Shown: positions 1 through 8,594 of the stretch, piece after piece
Position numbering within the stretch: the first letter of the stretch is position 1
Layout: each line of letters begins with the position of its first letter
DNA from: JAWKXU01 sp964468045
GTDB taxonomy: Bacteria > Pseudomonadota > Alphaproteobacteria > Sphingomonadales > Sphingomonadaceae
DNA: 64,000 nucleotides
Assembly: GCA_964468045.1 (NCBI GenBank)
Contig: CAYXTO010000002.1
Location: 1 to 64,000 of the forward strand
Direction: 5' to 3'
Notes under the pieces: generated by a model
What the model was told of the DNA's origin: nothing
Seen by the model: only the letters and a program-made list of their open reading frames with translations
Databases searched by the model: none
Made by a program: the position numbers and the translations under genes

Positions 1-422
1 GCGGCGCCGCGCCGCATGGCGGCGGCGCGTTCTCGGGCAAGGATCCGACCAAGGTGGACCGTTCCGCCGCCTATGTGGCGCGCTATCTGGCAAAGAATGT
101 GGTCGCGGCCGGCCTGGCGACCCGCTGCACCATCCAGCTCAGCTATGCGATCGGCGTGTCACGTCCTCTTTCGCTCTATGTGGACACGCATGGCACCGGG
201 ACGGCCGGTGACGATGCGCTGGAGGCGGCGATCGCCAAGGTGGCGGAGGAGAAGCTGGGCGGTCTTACCCCGCGCGGCATCCGCCTGGGGCTGGGCCTGA
301 ACCGGCCAATCTATTCCAGCACGGCCGCCTATGGGCATTTCGGCCGCAAGGCCGAGGGCGATCTGTTCCCTTGGGAAAAGACCGACCTGATCGCCGCGAT
401 CAAATCCGCATTGATAGCTTGA
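1..422 (+). CDS. metK: S-adenosylmethionine synthetase, C-terminal part (partial)
   Basis: This is the last ~139 codons of methionine adenosyltransferase, which makes S-adenosylmethionine from methionine and ATP. The 5' end lies outside the window. Reading from base 3, the frame shows the glycine-rich HGGGAFSGKDPTKVDRSAAY segment, which is the conserved ATP/metal-binding loop of the MetK C-terminal domain. It is followed by the YGHFGR motif near the end. The stop is a TGA at 420-422. The reading frame is intact throughout the visible part. Identification rests on these family motifs and is secure; the enzyme is cytosolic and normally a homotetramer. Confidence 0.97.
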   Translation, partial: GAAPHGGGAFSGKDPTKVDRSAAYVARYLAKNVVAAGLATRCTIQLSYAIGVSRPLSLYVDTHGTGTAGDDALEAAIAKVAEEKLGGLTPRGIRLGLGLNRPIYSSTAAYGHFGRKAEGDLFPWEKTDLIAAIKSALIA

Positions 423-565
423 TTGCCCCCTCGAGGCGCTTCCGGCCGATTGCGTGCTGCATTGCAAAAATATCTTGGTTGCGCCGCAGCAGATAGCGCG
501 GTTCAATCTTGCAAGCGACAGGCCGGATCGGAATATTTGACTGTATTTTCAATGAATGTGAGATG

Positions 566-584
566 AATTGCAAAATTTGCAATT
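566..584. promoter_or_regulatory. 19-bp perfect palindrome in the metK-AAA ATPase gap (possible operator)
   Basis: The sequence aattgcaaaatttgcaatt is a perfect inverted repeat with 9-base arms around a single central A, in an AT-rich patch. Perfect odd-centred palindromes of this type are typical of dimeric repressor operators. Its half-site resembles the palindrome at 30558-30572, but the centre spacing differs by two bases, so the same regulator cannot be assumed. No gene starts within 250 bases; a rho-independent terminator lies 87 bases downstream. Confidence 0.45.
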
Positions 585-702
585 GAGCATGCGCTTTTCG
601 CACTTGCGGAATCGGGTGGGGTGAATCATAAAGAACCTGCCTTTCAGGCATCCTCTCCCAAAACTTCCAAGGCCCGGTCGGCAACGATCGGGCCCTTTTT
701 TT
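585..702 (+). ncRNA. possible small RNA ending at an intrinsic terminator
   Basis: The interval 423-849 contains no convincing protein-coding frame but does contain a palindromic operator-like site (566-584) followed by an unusually good terminator (671-702). That arrangement is what an independently transcribed regulated small RNA of about 80-110 nt would look like. I cannot see a clean -35/-10 pair, so the 5' end is a guess. The alternative is that the terminator ends the metK transcript after a 250-nt 3' UTR. The remainder of 423-849 shows nothing recognisable apart from the ribosome binding site of the next gene. Confidence 0.3.
671..702 (+). terminator. rho-independent terminator
   Basis: The arms ggcccggtcg and cgatcgggcc pair around a 4-base loop with a single G-T mismatch position, and are followed by a run of seven or more T on the plus strand. 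It ends either a metK read-through transcript or the possible small RNA upstream of it. Confidence 0.85.
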
Positions 703-849
703 GCCCCGGGGCATCGGGCAAATCCGTTCGTGCGCGAGACCACGGCGTTCTGCTTTATCCCTTTTTCCGTTATCGTGCGTTTGCAATACGGCCGGAGCGT
801 TCCTAGCTTGGCGGAACGGGCGATGCCCGAAATCGAGGGAGCATGGCGA

Positions 850-3159
850 ATGGCGGATGCAGAAGCGGCAACATTGAGCAAGGACACTGTCCGCCTCCAG
901 GTCGCCGCAGCCCGACAGGAAGAAAGTGGCCAGGGTATCGCCCGCATGCCCAAGTCGGCTTTTGCCGCCCTCGGCATCGCCGAAGGGGATGTGGTGGAGA
1001 TCACGGGCAAGCGGGCCACCGCCGCGATCGCCTTTCCCGCCTATGCCGAAGACCAGAGCCTGGACGTGGTCAGGCTGGATGGCCTCCAACGCGGCAATGC
1101 GCAGACCGGTTCGGGCGAGCATGTCCTTATCCGCAAGGCCGAATCGCGCCCTGCCACGCGCGTTATCTTCGCCCCCGCCCAGCGCGAGATGCGGCTGCAA
1201 GGCCCCCCGCACGCCCTGAAGCGCAACTTCTTCCGCAAGCCCCTTGTCGCGGGCGACCTGGTGGCGACCACCGGCCAGCAGCCCGTGACCGACATGCCAC
1301 CCGGTGTGCAGCGTTTCTTCAATTCGCCCGCCTATGCCCTGACCCAGATCCGGTTGCAGGTGATCGCCACCACGCCCAAGGGCATCGTCCATATCGACGA
1401 GGATACGGAAGTCGAGCTACGCGCCGAGTTCGAGGAACCGCGCGACGGCCGCGGCTTGGTCAATTACGACGATGTCGGCGGGATGGGCGAAACGATCCGC
1501 CAGCTGCGCGAGATGGTCGAGCTGCCGCTGCGCTATCCCGAACTGTTCACCCGGCTCGGCGTCGATCCGCCCAAGGGCGTGCTGCTGCATGGCCCGCCGG
1601 GCACCGGCAAGACCCGGCTGGCGCAGGCCGTCGCCAATGAGAGCGATGCGGAATTCTTCACCATCAACGGCCCGGAGATCATGGGGTCAGCCTATGGCGA
1701 AAGCGAGAAGCGCCTGCGCGAAGTGTTCGAGCAGGCCGCCCGCGCCGCGCCCTCCATCATTTTCATCGACGAGATCGATTCGATCGCGCCCAAGCGCACC
1801 CAGGTGCCGGGCGAGGCGGAGAAGCGGCTGGTCGCCCAGCTGCTGACCTTGATGGACGGGCTCGAGAGCCGCGCCAATCTGGTGGTCATCGCGGCCACCA
1901 ATCGCCCGGATGCCATCGACGAAGCCTTGCGCCGCCCCGGCCGCTTCGACCGCGAGATCGTGATCGGCGTGCCGGACGAGAATGGCCGGCGCGAGATCCT
2001 GGCGATCCATACCAGAGGAATGCCCCTGGGCGAGGGCGTGGACCTGAAGGAACTGGCCCGCACCACCCACGGCTTCGTGGGGGCGGACATCGCGGCGCTC
2101 GCCCGCGAAGCCGCGATAGAGGCGGTGCGGCGCTTCATGCCGAAGCTCGATCTGGAGGCGCAGACGGTTCCGCCCGAAGTGCTGGAAGAGCTCTGCGTCA
2201 CCCGCGAGGATTTCCTCGCAGCGCTCAAGCGGGTGCAGCCCAGCGCTATGCGCGAGGTGATGGTGCAGGTGCCGGATATCGGCTGGTCGGACATCGGCGG
2301 CCTGGCCGAGGCCCAGGCCAAGCTCAAGGAAGGCGTCGAATTGCCGCTGCGCAATCCGGACGCGTTCCGCAGGCTCGGCATCCGCGCCGCGAAGGGCTTC
2401 CTGCTCTACGGCCCGCCCGGCACCGGCAAGACCTTGCTGGCCAAGGCCGTCGCGAAGGAAGCGGAAGCCAATTTCATCTCGATCAAGAGTTCCGACCTGC
2501 TCAGCAAATGGTACGGCGAAAGCGAGCAGCAGATTTCCCGCCTGTTCGCGCGCGCGCGCCAGGTCGCCCCTTGCGTGGTGTTCATCGACGAGATTGACAG
2601 CCTGGTTCCCGCGCGCGGCTCGGGCACGGCCGAGCCGCAGGTCACGGCGCGGGTGGTGAACACCATCCTGGCCGAAATGGACGGGCTGGAGGAGCTCCAG
2701 TCGGTCGTGCTGATCGGGGCGACCAACCGGCCCGCATTGGTGGACCCTGCGCTGTTGAGGCCGGGCCGCTTCGACGAGCTGGTCTATGTGGGGACGCCGG
2801 ACAAGGCCGGGCGCGAGCATATCCTGAAGATCCATACCAGAGCCATGCCGCTGGCGGGCGATGTCGATCTTGCGGGCATCGCGGACCAGACCGAGCGCTA
2901 TACCGGCGCGGATCTGGAAGATGTGGTGCGCCGGGCGGGCCTCAATGCCATCCGGCGGGCGGGCGAGGCGGCAGACCAGGTCACGGCCGCCGATTTCCGC
3001 GAGGCTCTGGAGGATTCGCGCGCAACGGTGACCGCGGAAATGGAATCCGAATACGCGAAGATGAAGGGCGAGCTGAAGAAGCGCGCCGCGGAGGTCAGTC
3101 CGATCGGCTTCATCGCGCCCGGGATGGTGGAGCCCAGACGGGAAAAGAAGCACGGCTGA
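850..3159 (+). CDS. CDC48-family AAA+ ATPase with two AAA modules
   Basis: A 769-residue CDC48/VAT-type AAA+ ATPase, a family that forms hexamers and unfolds or remodels proteins. The N-terminal ~190 residues match the CDC48 N-domain (double-psi beta-barrel; substrate or adaptor binding). Two AAA modules follow, each with GPPGTGKT Walker A (near residues 248 and 521), a FIDEIDS Walker B and an arginine-finger region RPGRFD. The start at 850 is chosen because AGGGAG sits 8 bases upstream; an in-frame ATG at 823 lacks this. The protein is well known in archaea and eukaryotes and occurs in scattered bacteria including sphingomonads. It is monocistronic here; the substrate is not apparent. Confidence 0.93.
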   Translation: MADAEAATLSKDTVRLQVAAARQEESGQGIARMPKSAFAALGIAEGDVVEITGKRATAAIAFPAYAEDQSLDVVRLDGLQRGNAQTGSGEHVLIRKAESRPATRVIFAPAQREMRLQGPPHALKRNFFRKPLVAGDLVATTGQQPVTDMPPGVQRFFNSPAYALTQIRLQVIATTPKGIVHIDEDTEVELRAEFEEPRDGRGLVNYDDVGGMGETIRQLREMVELPLRYPELFTRLGVDPPKGVLLHGPPGTGKTRLAQAVANESDAEFFTINGPEIMGSAYGESEKRLREVFEQAARAAPSIIFIDEIDSIAPKRTQVPGEAEKRLVAQLLTLMDGLESRANLVVIAATNRPDAIDEALRRPGRFDREIVIGVPDENGRREILAIHTRGMPLGEGVDLKELARTTHGFVGADIAALAREAAIEAVRRFMPKLDLEAQTVPPEVLEELCVTREDFLAALKRVQPSAMREVMVQVPDIGWSDIGGLAEAQAKLKEGVELPLRNPDAFRRLGIRAAKGFLLYGPPGTGKTLLAKAVAKEAEANFISIKSSDLLSKWYGESEQQISRLFARARQVAPCVVFIDEIDSLVPARGSGTAEPQVTARVVNTILAEMDGLEELQSVVLIGATNRPALVDPALLRPGRFDELVYVGTPDKAGREHILKIHTRAMPLAGDVDLAGIADQTERYTGADLEDVVRRAGLNAIRRAGEAADQVTAADFREALEDSRATVTAEMESEYAKMKGELKKRAAEVSPIGFIAPGMVEPRREKKHG

Positions 3160-3230
3160 TTCGTTTTCACGCGGGGCCGGGGTGTTTCGGGTCCTCCCCC
3201 GCGCAGCTGGCCGGGCTGGCGCCTTGCCGA

Positions 3231-4553
3231 TCAGCCCTTCAGGGGAAATGCGATCCGCACCCTTGCGCCTTCGGTTTCGAAGCGGCGGTCGATCGAGCCC
3301 TGCAATTGCCGCGCGGCGCTGGCCATCAGCAGGCTGCCGAAGCCTTCGTTGCCGGCCGGCTTGCAGGGTTCGGAGCAGGTCTCGACCCATTCGAGCACGA
3401 GTTCCTTCCCATCGCCTTCATGGCGCCAGCGCACATCCACGGCGCCTCCTCGGTTCCAGGCGCCATATTTGACGGCATTGGTGGTCAGTTCATGCAGGAC
3501 GAGGCCGAGCGGCGTGACCTTCGACGAAGGCAGGATCGTGTCCGGCCCCTCGATGGCGCAGTCTCCTTCCTCGCTGCGATAGGGCGCCACCGTCATTTCC
3601 ACGAGGGTGGCAAGATCGGCCACCGGACGATTGGGAACGCCCTGGGTCACTTCCTGCGCCGTCAGCAAGGCCTGGACCCGCTGGGCGATGCGGTCGGTCA
3701 CATCCTTTGCCTCCGGTTCATTGCGGGCGCTCATCCGGATGATGGCCAGGATCATGGCAAACAGGTTCTTGACGCGATGGTTCAATTCCCGCGCCAGCAG
3801 ATCGGCCCGGTCGCGCGCTTCCCGCAACGCCAGCGCATTCGCCTCCGCCGCTTCGGCCCGCGCCGCGCGGCCGGTTTGCCAGAGGCCGAGCGCAAGCGCG
3901 ACCAGCATCAGCGCGGTCAGGAAGCTGAGCAGCGGCAGAACGCGCGCTTCGGCCGCGACGGTATTGGCCACGGCCCGGTCCAGAATGCCCTGCTCGATCA
4001 CTTCCATTTCCCGCAGCGAGCGCCGCAAGCGATTCATCACTTCCTGGCCTTCATCGGTGAGGAGCTTGCGCTGGGCCGCGATAAGCTCTCCCCGTTCGAT
4101 CATACCGACCGATTCGTCCATTTCGGCGAACTTGGCCTCCGAGAGGCGCTGAATCTCCGAAAGCAGCGCCTGCTGCCGAGGGGTCGCCGCATCGTTCAGG
4201 AGCGCATCGAGGCGGCGCAGCGCGGGTCTGTATTGCTCGCGGCCGATGCGATAGGGATCCAGGTAACGCTGGTCGAGAGTGATGAAATATCCGCGCTGGC
4301 CGGTTTCGGCATTGACCGCGGCCCGGCTCACATTCTGCAGTTCGATCAGGATTTCGCTGGTCTTGCGGACCTGCACGCGCGCCGCGCGCTCCATCTCGAT
4401 CGTTTCGAACACCAGGAACAAGGCGCCGATCAGCGACAGGCCGATCAGCGTGAACAGCGCCAATACGGATTTGCCGGGCATCGCAGGCCATTTGCGCAAG
4501 CGCTTGCTGCCCGCATGTCCCGCATCCTTTTCTGTCCGTGCCGGATCAAGCAT
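3231..4553 (-). CDS. CHASE3-domain HWE/HisKA_2 sensor histidine kinase
   Basis: A 440-residue membrane sensor kinase. Two hydrophobic segments (about residues 28-49 and 205-226) enclose a periplasmic region that looks like a CHASE3 sensor. A cytoplasmic HisKA_2/HWE dimerisation domain follows, with the phospho-acceptor His259 in ELNHRVKN. The ATP-binding domain has an N-box HELTTNAVKYGA (354-365) and the W-x-E signature WVE (389-391) that names HWE kinases. These kinases often feed the alphaproteobacterial general stress response (PhyR-NepR-EcfG), but no response regulator, nepR or ecfG is adjacent, so the partner is unknown. The Shine-Dalgarno of the chosen ATG is weak; Met25 could be the true start. 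Confidence 0.9.
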   Translation of the reverse strand: MLDPARTEKDAGHAGSKRLRKWPAMPGKSVLALFTLIGLSLIGALFLVFETIEMERAARVQVRKTSEILIELQNVSRAAVNAETGQRGYFITLDQRYLDPYRIGREQYRPALRRLDALLNDAATPRQQALLSEIQRLSEAKFAEMDESVGMIERGELIAAQRKLLTDEGQEVMNRLRRSLREMEVIEQGILDRAVANTVAAEARVLPLLSFLTALMLVALALGLWQTGRAARAEAAEANALALREARDRADLLARELNHRVKNLFAMILAIIRMSARNEPEAKDVTDRIAQRVQALLTAQEVTQGVPNRPVADLATLVEMTVAPYRSEEGDCAIEGPDTILPSSKVTPLGLVLHELTTNAVKYGAWNRGGAVDVRWRHEGDGKELVLEWVETCSEPCKPAGNEGFGSLLMASAARQLQGSIDRRFETEGARVRIAFPLKG

Positions 4554-4618
4554 GAGGCGGCGGCATCACGGCAAGAGGAAGATTATCGTCCAACTGGCAA
4601 ATCTCCAGGCTTCTGACC

Positions 4619-7462
4619 CTAATGTGCTGCATCCCAGCTGTGCCCCGTCCCGATTTCCACGCCCAGGGGCACGCTCAGCTCCATGGCCGGGCCGGCGGCC
4701 TGCGCCATCACTTGCGTGATGATCGGAGAGGCTGCGGCCACGTCGCTCTCGGGCAGCTCGAACACCAGCTCGTCATGCACTTGCAGCAGCATCCGGACAT
4801 GCCCGAGGCCGGATCTGTCGAGCGCGGGCATCATGCGCGCCATCGCCCGCTTGATGATGTCGGCGCTCGTTCCCTGAATCGGTGCGTTGATCGCCGCCCG
4901 TTCGCTGCCCTGGCGTTCCGCCTGGTTCCTGGAGTTGATCCGGGGGAACCACGTCTTCCGGCCGAACAGGGTTTGGGAATAGCCCCGCTCCCGCACGTTC
5001 TCGAGCGTGGTGACGATATAGCGCTGGATGCCGGGGAACCTCTCGAAATACCGGTCGATCATCGCCTGCGCCTCGTCCGGCTCGACCTTCAGCCGCGTGG
5101 CCAGGCCCCAGCGGCTGATGCCGTAGAGGATGGCGAAGTTGATGGTCTTGGCGCGGGCCCGCGTATCCCGGTCGACATGGCCGAACATTTCTTCCGCGGT
5201 GCGGGCATGGATATCCTGACCGGCCGCAAAGGCTTCCTTCAGGGTCGGTACGTCCGCCATATGCGCGGCAAGGCGCAGTTCGATCTGGCTGTAGTCGGCC
5301 GCCAGCAACACATTGCCCGCCTCGGGAACGAACGCCTCGCGGATCTGGCGACCGATCGCGGTGCGGATCGGAATATTCTGCAGGTTCGGGTCGGTGGAGG
5401 AAAGCCGCCCGGTTTGCGCGCCCACCAGGCTGTAGCTGGTGTGGACCCGGCCCGTATCGGGATTGATCGCGGCCTGCAGCGCATCGGTGTAGGTCGATTT
5501 GAGCTTGGCGAGCTGGCGCCAGTCCAGCACCCTGGTGGCCACTTCGGCCCCCTGCGCGGCCAGCTTTTCCAGCACGGCCTGGTCGGTCGAATATTGGCCG
5601 CTCTTGCCCTTGCGCGCGCCCTTGTAGCCCATCTTCTCGAACAGGATGTCGCCCAGCTGCTTCGGGCTGCCGATGGTGAACTCCTGCCCGCAGCATTCGT
5701 ATATGTCGCGCTCGAGTTCCCGGATGGCGTGTTCGAACTCGGACGAAAGCCGGGCCAGCCGTTCGCGGTCCACCTTGATCCCGTGGCGTTCCATTGCGGC
5801 GACGACGGGAATGAGAGGGCGGTCGATCCGCTCATATACGCGGGTTCCGCCCTCGATCGCCAGGCGCGGCTTGAGGTGGCGATGCAGCCGCCAGGTGACA
5901 TCGGCATCCTCGGCGGCATAGGCGGTCGCGCGGTCGAGCGGGACCAGGCCGAATGGAATCGCCTTCTTGCCAGTTCCGCAGATGTCCTTGAAGGTCAGGG
6001 TGGTGTGGCCGAGGTGGCGGTCGGACAGCTCGTCCATGCCGTGCCCGCCGCCGATTCCCGTTTCCGCGCGCCCGGCGTCCAGCGCGAAGCTGACGATCAT
6101 GGTGTCGTCGACGGGGGCCAGGGCAATTCCGTGACGGGCAAAGACATTGATGTCGTATTTGATGTTCTGCCCGATCTTGAGGACCGTATCGGATTCCAGC
6201 AGCGGCTTGAGCATGGCCAGCGCCGTCTGCAGCGGCACCTGTTCGGGGCGTTGCGACAGCAGATCGTTTCCGCCATGGCCGAGCGGGATGTAGCAGGCGT
6301 CGTTCGGCCCGAGGGCCAGGCTCACCCCGGCCAGTTCGGCCCGCATCGAATCCAGCGAGCTCGTCTCCGTATCCACCGCCACCACCCGGGCTGCGAAGGC
6401 GCGTTCGATCCACCGCGCCAGGGATTGCTCGCTCTGCACGCATTCATAGCTCTCGCGGTCGACGGCCGGCATGTCCAACGCTGCGGGCTTTCCGGGTTCC
6501 GCCAAGGGCGCCGCCGCCGCCCCGTTCACCGGCTTGGGCGGGTGGAGCTCGGTCGCTCTGCCCGGGGCGCCGGCGCCATTGTCGAGCCGGCGCAGCAGGC
6601 TGGTGAAGCCATGCGCTTCGAGGAACGCGGCCAGCGGTTCGCGCGGAATCTCGCCCAGCGCGAAATCTTCCAGCGCGATCGGCAAGGCGCAATCCTGCTT
6701 CAGCTCGACCAGCACGCGGCTCAGGCGCGCCATCTCCGCTTCCTCGATCAGCCTCTCGCGCAGCTTGGAAGGCTTCATGTCCTGCGCGGCCGCCAGCGCG
6801 CTTTCCAGATCGCCATAGTCCTGGATGAGCTTGGTCGCGGTCTTGGGGCCAATTCCCCGGATGCCGGGAATATTATCGACGGAATCGCCCATCAGGGCGA
6901 GCACGTCGCCGACCTTTTCGGGCGGCACCCCGAATTTCTCGACGACTTCGGGAATGCCGATCCGCTGATTCTTCATCGTATCCAGCATGTCGATCGTGCC
7001 GCCGCCCTCCACATGCTGGCCGACGAGCTGCATCAGATCCTTGTCGGAAGACACGATGGTCACGTCCCAGCCCTGCCGGATCGCTTCCCGGGCGTAGGAC
7101 GCGATCAGATCGTCGGCTTCCAGATCGTCTTCCTCGATGCAGGCCAGGCTGAAGGCGCGCGTGGCATCGCGAATCAGCGGGAACTGGGGAACCAGATCTT
7201 CCGGCGGCGGGGGACGATTGGCCTTGTACTGGTCGTAAAGGGCATTGCGGAAGGACGTGGAGCCCTTGTCCAGTATCACGGCAAGATGGCTCGGGCCGTC
7301 CGCCTGATGCAGGTCCGCGGCCAGTTTCCACAGCATTGTGGTGTATCCGTAGACCGCCCCCACCGGCGTTCCGTGCGGATTGGTGAGGGGCGGCAGACGG
7401 TGATAGGCGCGGAAGATATATGCCGACCCGTCGACAAGATAGAGATGCTGCTTTTCGGCCAT
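4619..7462 (-). CDS. polA: DNA polymerase I
   Basis: A 947-residue DNA polymerase I for Okazaki-fragment processing and repair synthesis. The N-terminal 5' nuclease domain opens with YLVDGSAYIFRAYH. The 3'-5' exonuclease domain keeps its acidic residues (VDTETS, IKYDIN, and AAEDAD with a preceding Tyr), so proofreading is probably active. The polymerase domain has motif A DYSQIELRLAA, motif B RARAKTINFAILYG and motif C QVHDELVFE. The start at 7462 follows GAGGG on the minus strand; a 19-codon upstream extension is possible in frame but lacks a good ribosome binding site. No partner genes; a single-gene unit between the kinase and a divergent lipoprotein gene. Confidence 0.97.
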   Translation of the reverse strand: MAEKQHLYLVDGSAYIFRAYHRLPPLTNPHGTPVGAVYGYTTMLWKLAADLHQADGPSHLAVILDKGSTSFRNALYDQYKANRPPPPEDLVPQFPLIRDATRAFSLACIEEDDLEADDLIASYAREAIRQGWDVTIVSSDKDLMQLVGQHVEGGGTIDMLDTMKNQRIGIPEVVEKFGVPPEKVGDVLALMGDSVDNIPGIRGIGPKTATKLIQDYGDLESALAAAQDMKPSKLRERLIEEAEMARLSRVLVELKQDCALPIALEDFALGEIPREPLAAFLEAHGFTSLLRRLDNGAGAPGRATELHPPKPVNGAAAAPLAEPGKPAALDMPAVDRESYECVQSEQSLARWIERAFAARVVAVDTETSSLDSMRAELAGVSLALGPNDACYIPLGHGGNDLLSQRPEQVPLQTALAMLKPLLESDTVLKIGQNIKYDINVFARHGIALAPVDDTMIVSFALDAGRAETGIGGGHGMDELSDRHLGHTTLTFKDICGTGKKAIPFGLVPLDRATAYAAEDADVTWRLHRHLKPRLAIEGGTRVYERIDRPLIPVVAAMERHGIKVDRERLARLSSEFEHAIRELERDIYECCGQEFTIGSPKQLGDILFEKMGYKGARKGKSGQYSTDQAVLEKLAAQGAEVATRVLDWRQLAKLKSTYTDALQAAINPDTGRVHTSYSLVGAQTGRLSSTDPNLQNIPIRTAIGRQIREAFVPEAGNVLLAADYSQIELRLAAHMADVPTLKEAFAAGQDIHARTAEEMFGHVDRDTRARAKTINFAILYGISRWGLATRLKVEPDEAQAMIDRYFERFPGIQRYIVTTLENVRERGYSQTLFGRKTWFPRINSRNQAERQGSERAAINAPIQGTSADIIKRAMARMMPALDRSGLGHVRMLLQVHDELVFELPESDVAAASPIITQVMAQAAGPAMELSVPLGVEIGTGHSWDAAH

Positions 7463-7749
7463 GGTGCCCTCGTAGCAGCGGGAGGTCGGGAAATCAGCCG
7501 ATTTAATCGCTCGCTCCATCCTGTCCGGCCATCGTCACGATTTGGTCGCATTCTTCTGGAAAGGAGAAGGCGAGCCCGGAATCCGGAGGCGTGATGGGTC
7601 TGCGCAGGCCGGAAAAGCTTGTGCAGCGAACACCCTTGCATCGTATTCGATGGACGATTATGTGTGCGCCCGAAGTCTGCATGCAGTAGCAGGCTTTACG
7701 TACGGCTATTGGCCCTGCGTAGTCCACTCGCTGTTAAGGATTACTATTC

Positions 7750-8028
7750 ATGCGCAAGATCGTTCTCGCTGCTGCCGCTGCCGGCGCTGCCCTGACTCTC
7801 GCTGCCTGCTCGGAGAAGACCGAAGACGCAGCTCAGGAAACCGCTGACTCCGCGCTGGCTGACGCCGACGCCGCTGCTTCTGAAGCCGCTGACGCCGCCG
7901 CCACCGCCACCGACGCTGCTACCGATGCCGCTACCGCTGCTACGGACGCTGCCGCTGCTGCCACGGACGCCGCTGCTGCTGCGGCCAGCCCGGCTGCAAC
8001 TCCGGCTGCGACTCCGGCTGCTGAGTGA
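7750..8028 (+). CDS. small alanine-rich acidic lipoprotein
   Basis: A 92-residue protein with a lipoprotein signal peptide: positively charged MRK, a hydrophobic run, and lipobox LAAC with Cys20 as the lipidation site. The mature part is almost entirely Ala, Asp, Thr and Glu, with repeated ATDAA-type units, then PAAT repeats at the C-terminus. The composition suggests a long amphipathic or disordered stalk at the membrane surface. Codons GCT and GCC dominate, as in well-expressed genes. An AAGGA ribosome binding site precedes the ATG and a clear terminator follows, so it is its own transcription unit. I do not recognise a functional family. Confidence 0.75.
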   Translation: MRKIVLAAAAAGAALTLAACSEKTEDAAQETADSALADADAAASEAADAAATATDAATDAATAATDAAAAATDAAAAAASPAATPAATPAAE

Positions 8029-8054
8029 TCGGCTGATCAACTTGCAAACGGAAG

Positions 8055-8084
8055 GGGCGCGGCCTGCGGGTCGCGCCCTTTTTG
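8055..8084 (+). terminator. rho-independent terminator of the Ala-rich lipoprotein gene
   Basis: GGGCGCG and CGCGCCC arms, extended by partial pairing of the loop, are followed by TTTTTG on the plus strand, 27 bases after the lipoprotein stop codon. Confidence 0.85.
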
Positions 8085-8117
8085 TTTGAGGATTCTGCGA
8101 ACACGCTGTCGCGAAGA

Positions 8118-8315
8118 TCATTTTTGATCGGTGTAGCGCCAGTCCGTGATTTCTTGTTCGATCCGGCCAAGTGCATTTAGCAATTTGTCCTCACCATTCG
8201 GCTCTAAAGGACGACGCGTTTCCTCGCGCAGCTTTTTGAGTTGTTCGATAATCTGCATCCCTGTGATCCAAACGACAGCTGCTAGTCCGATGATGGCCCA
8301 AAACTCGGCGCTCAC
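8118..8315 (-). CDS. small single-pass membrane protein
   Basis: A 65-residue frame starting from GTG at 8315. It has a transmembrane segment at residues ~6-24 (FWAIIGLAAVVWITGMQII), then a charged helix with leucine spacing (IIEQLKKLREE), ending in IEQEITDWRY. The start is inferred from a GTGA overlap with the stop codon of the degraded gene immediately upstream, a typical translational-coupling junction. An ATG at 8384 in the same frame would add 23 low-complexity residues that look like out-of-frame translation of that upstream gene. Family not recognised; base composition is less GC-rich than its neighbours. Confidence 0.55.
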   Translation of the reverse strand: MSAEFWAIIGLAAVVWITGMQIIEQLKKLREETRRPLEPNGEDKLLNALGRIEQEITDWRYTDQK

Positions 8316-8436
8316 TCCGGCTTCACCTTCGCCACCTTCTTGAGCCTTGTCATCCCAGCGGGCCTCGTCCTCGCCCACTCTCATCTGGCGCGGCTTCCTT
8401 GAACTTGTCGAACTGGGATCGTTTCGATTTCGTCAT
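8312..8436 (-). pseudogene. frameshifted small cytosolic protein gene
   Basis: From the ATG at 8436 the frame reads MTKSKRSQFDKFKEAA, which I recognise from memory as the start of a conserved ~40-residue alphaproteobacterial protein. It then runs out of frame to a stop at 8350. The expected continuation, EDEARWDD, lies in a second frame, and the expected end, LKKVAKVKPE plus stop, lies in a third. Two compensating single-base indels, near 8388 and near 8343, would restore a 41-residue protein whose TGA overlaps the GTG of the membrane protein downstream. It is therefore either a decayed gene or a sequencing error; the first frameshift being genuine is the simplest reading. Confidence 0.5.
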
Positions 8437-8594
8437 GTGTTTGTTGGTCCAGGTCGGTTATGGACCAATGCTACGTAGCATATATCGAGGAGGTTCGGCA
8501 GGGCAAGCGAGCGATTCGCATCCCGGCGCCTGCCGACAACCCAAGCGCTTTGCCTTTGCGCCGGTTCAACCAGAACCGGAACGAGTCCAGAGCG

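Noticed and set aside
4622..7594. Open frame of 990 codons antisense to polA
   Set aside because: Shadow of polA; composition is atypical for a protein and there are no motifs.
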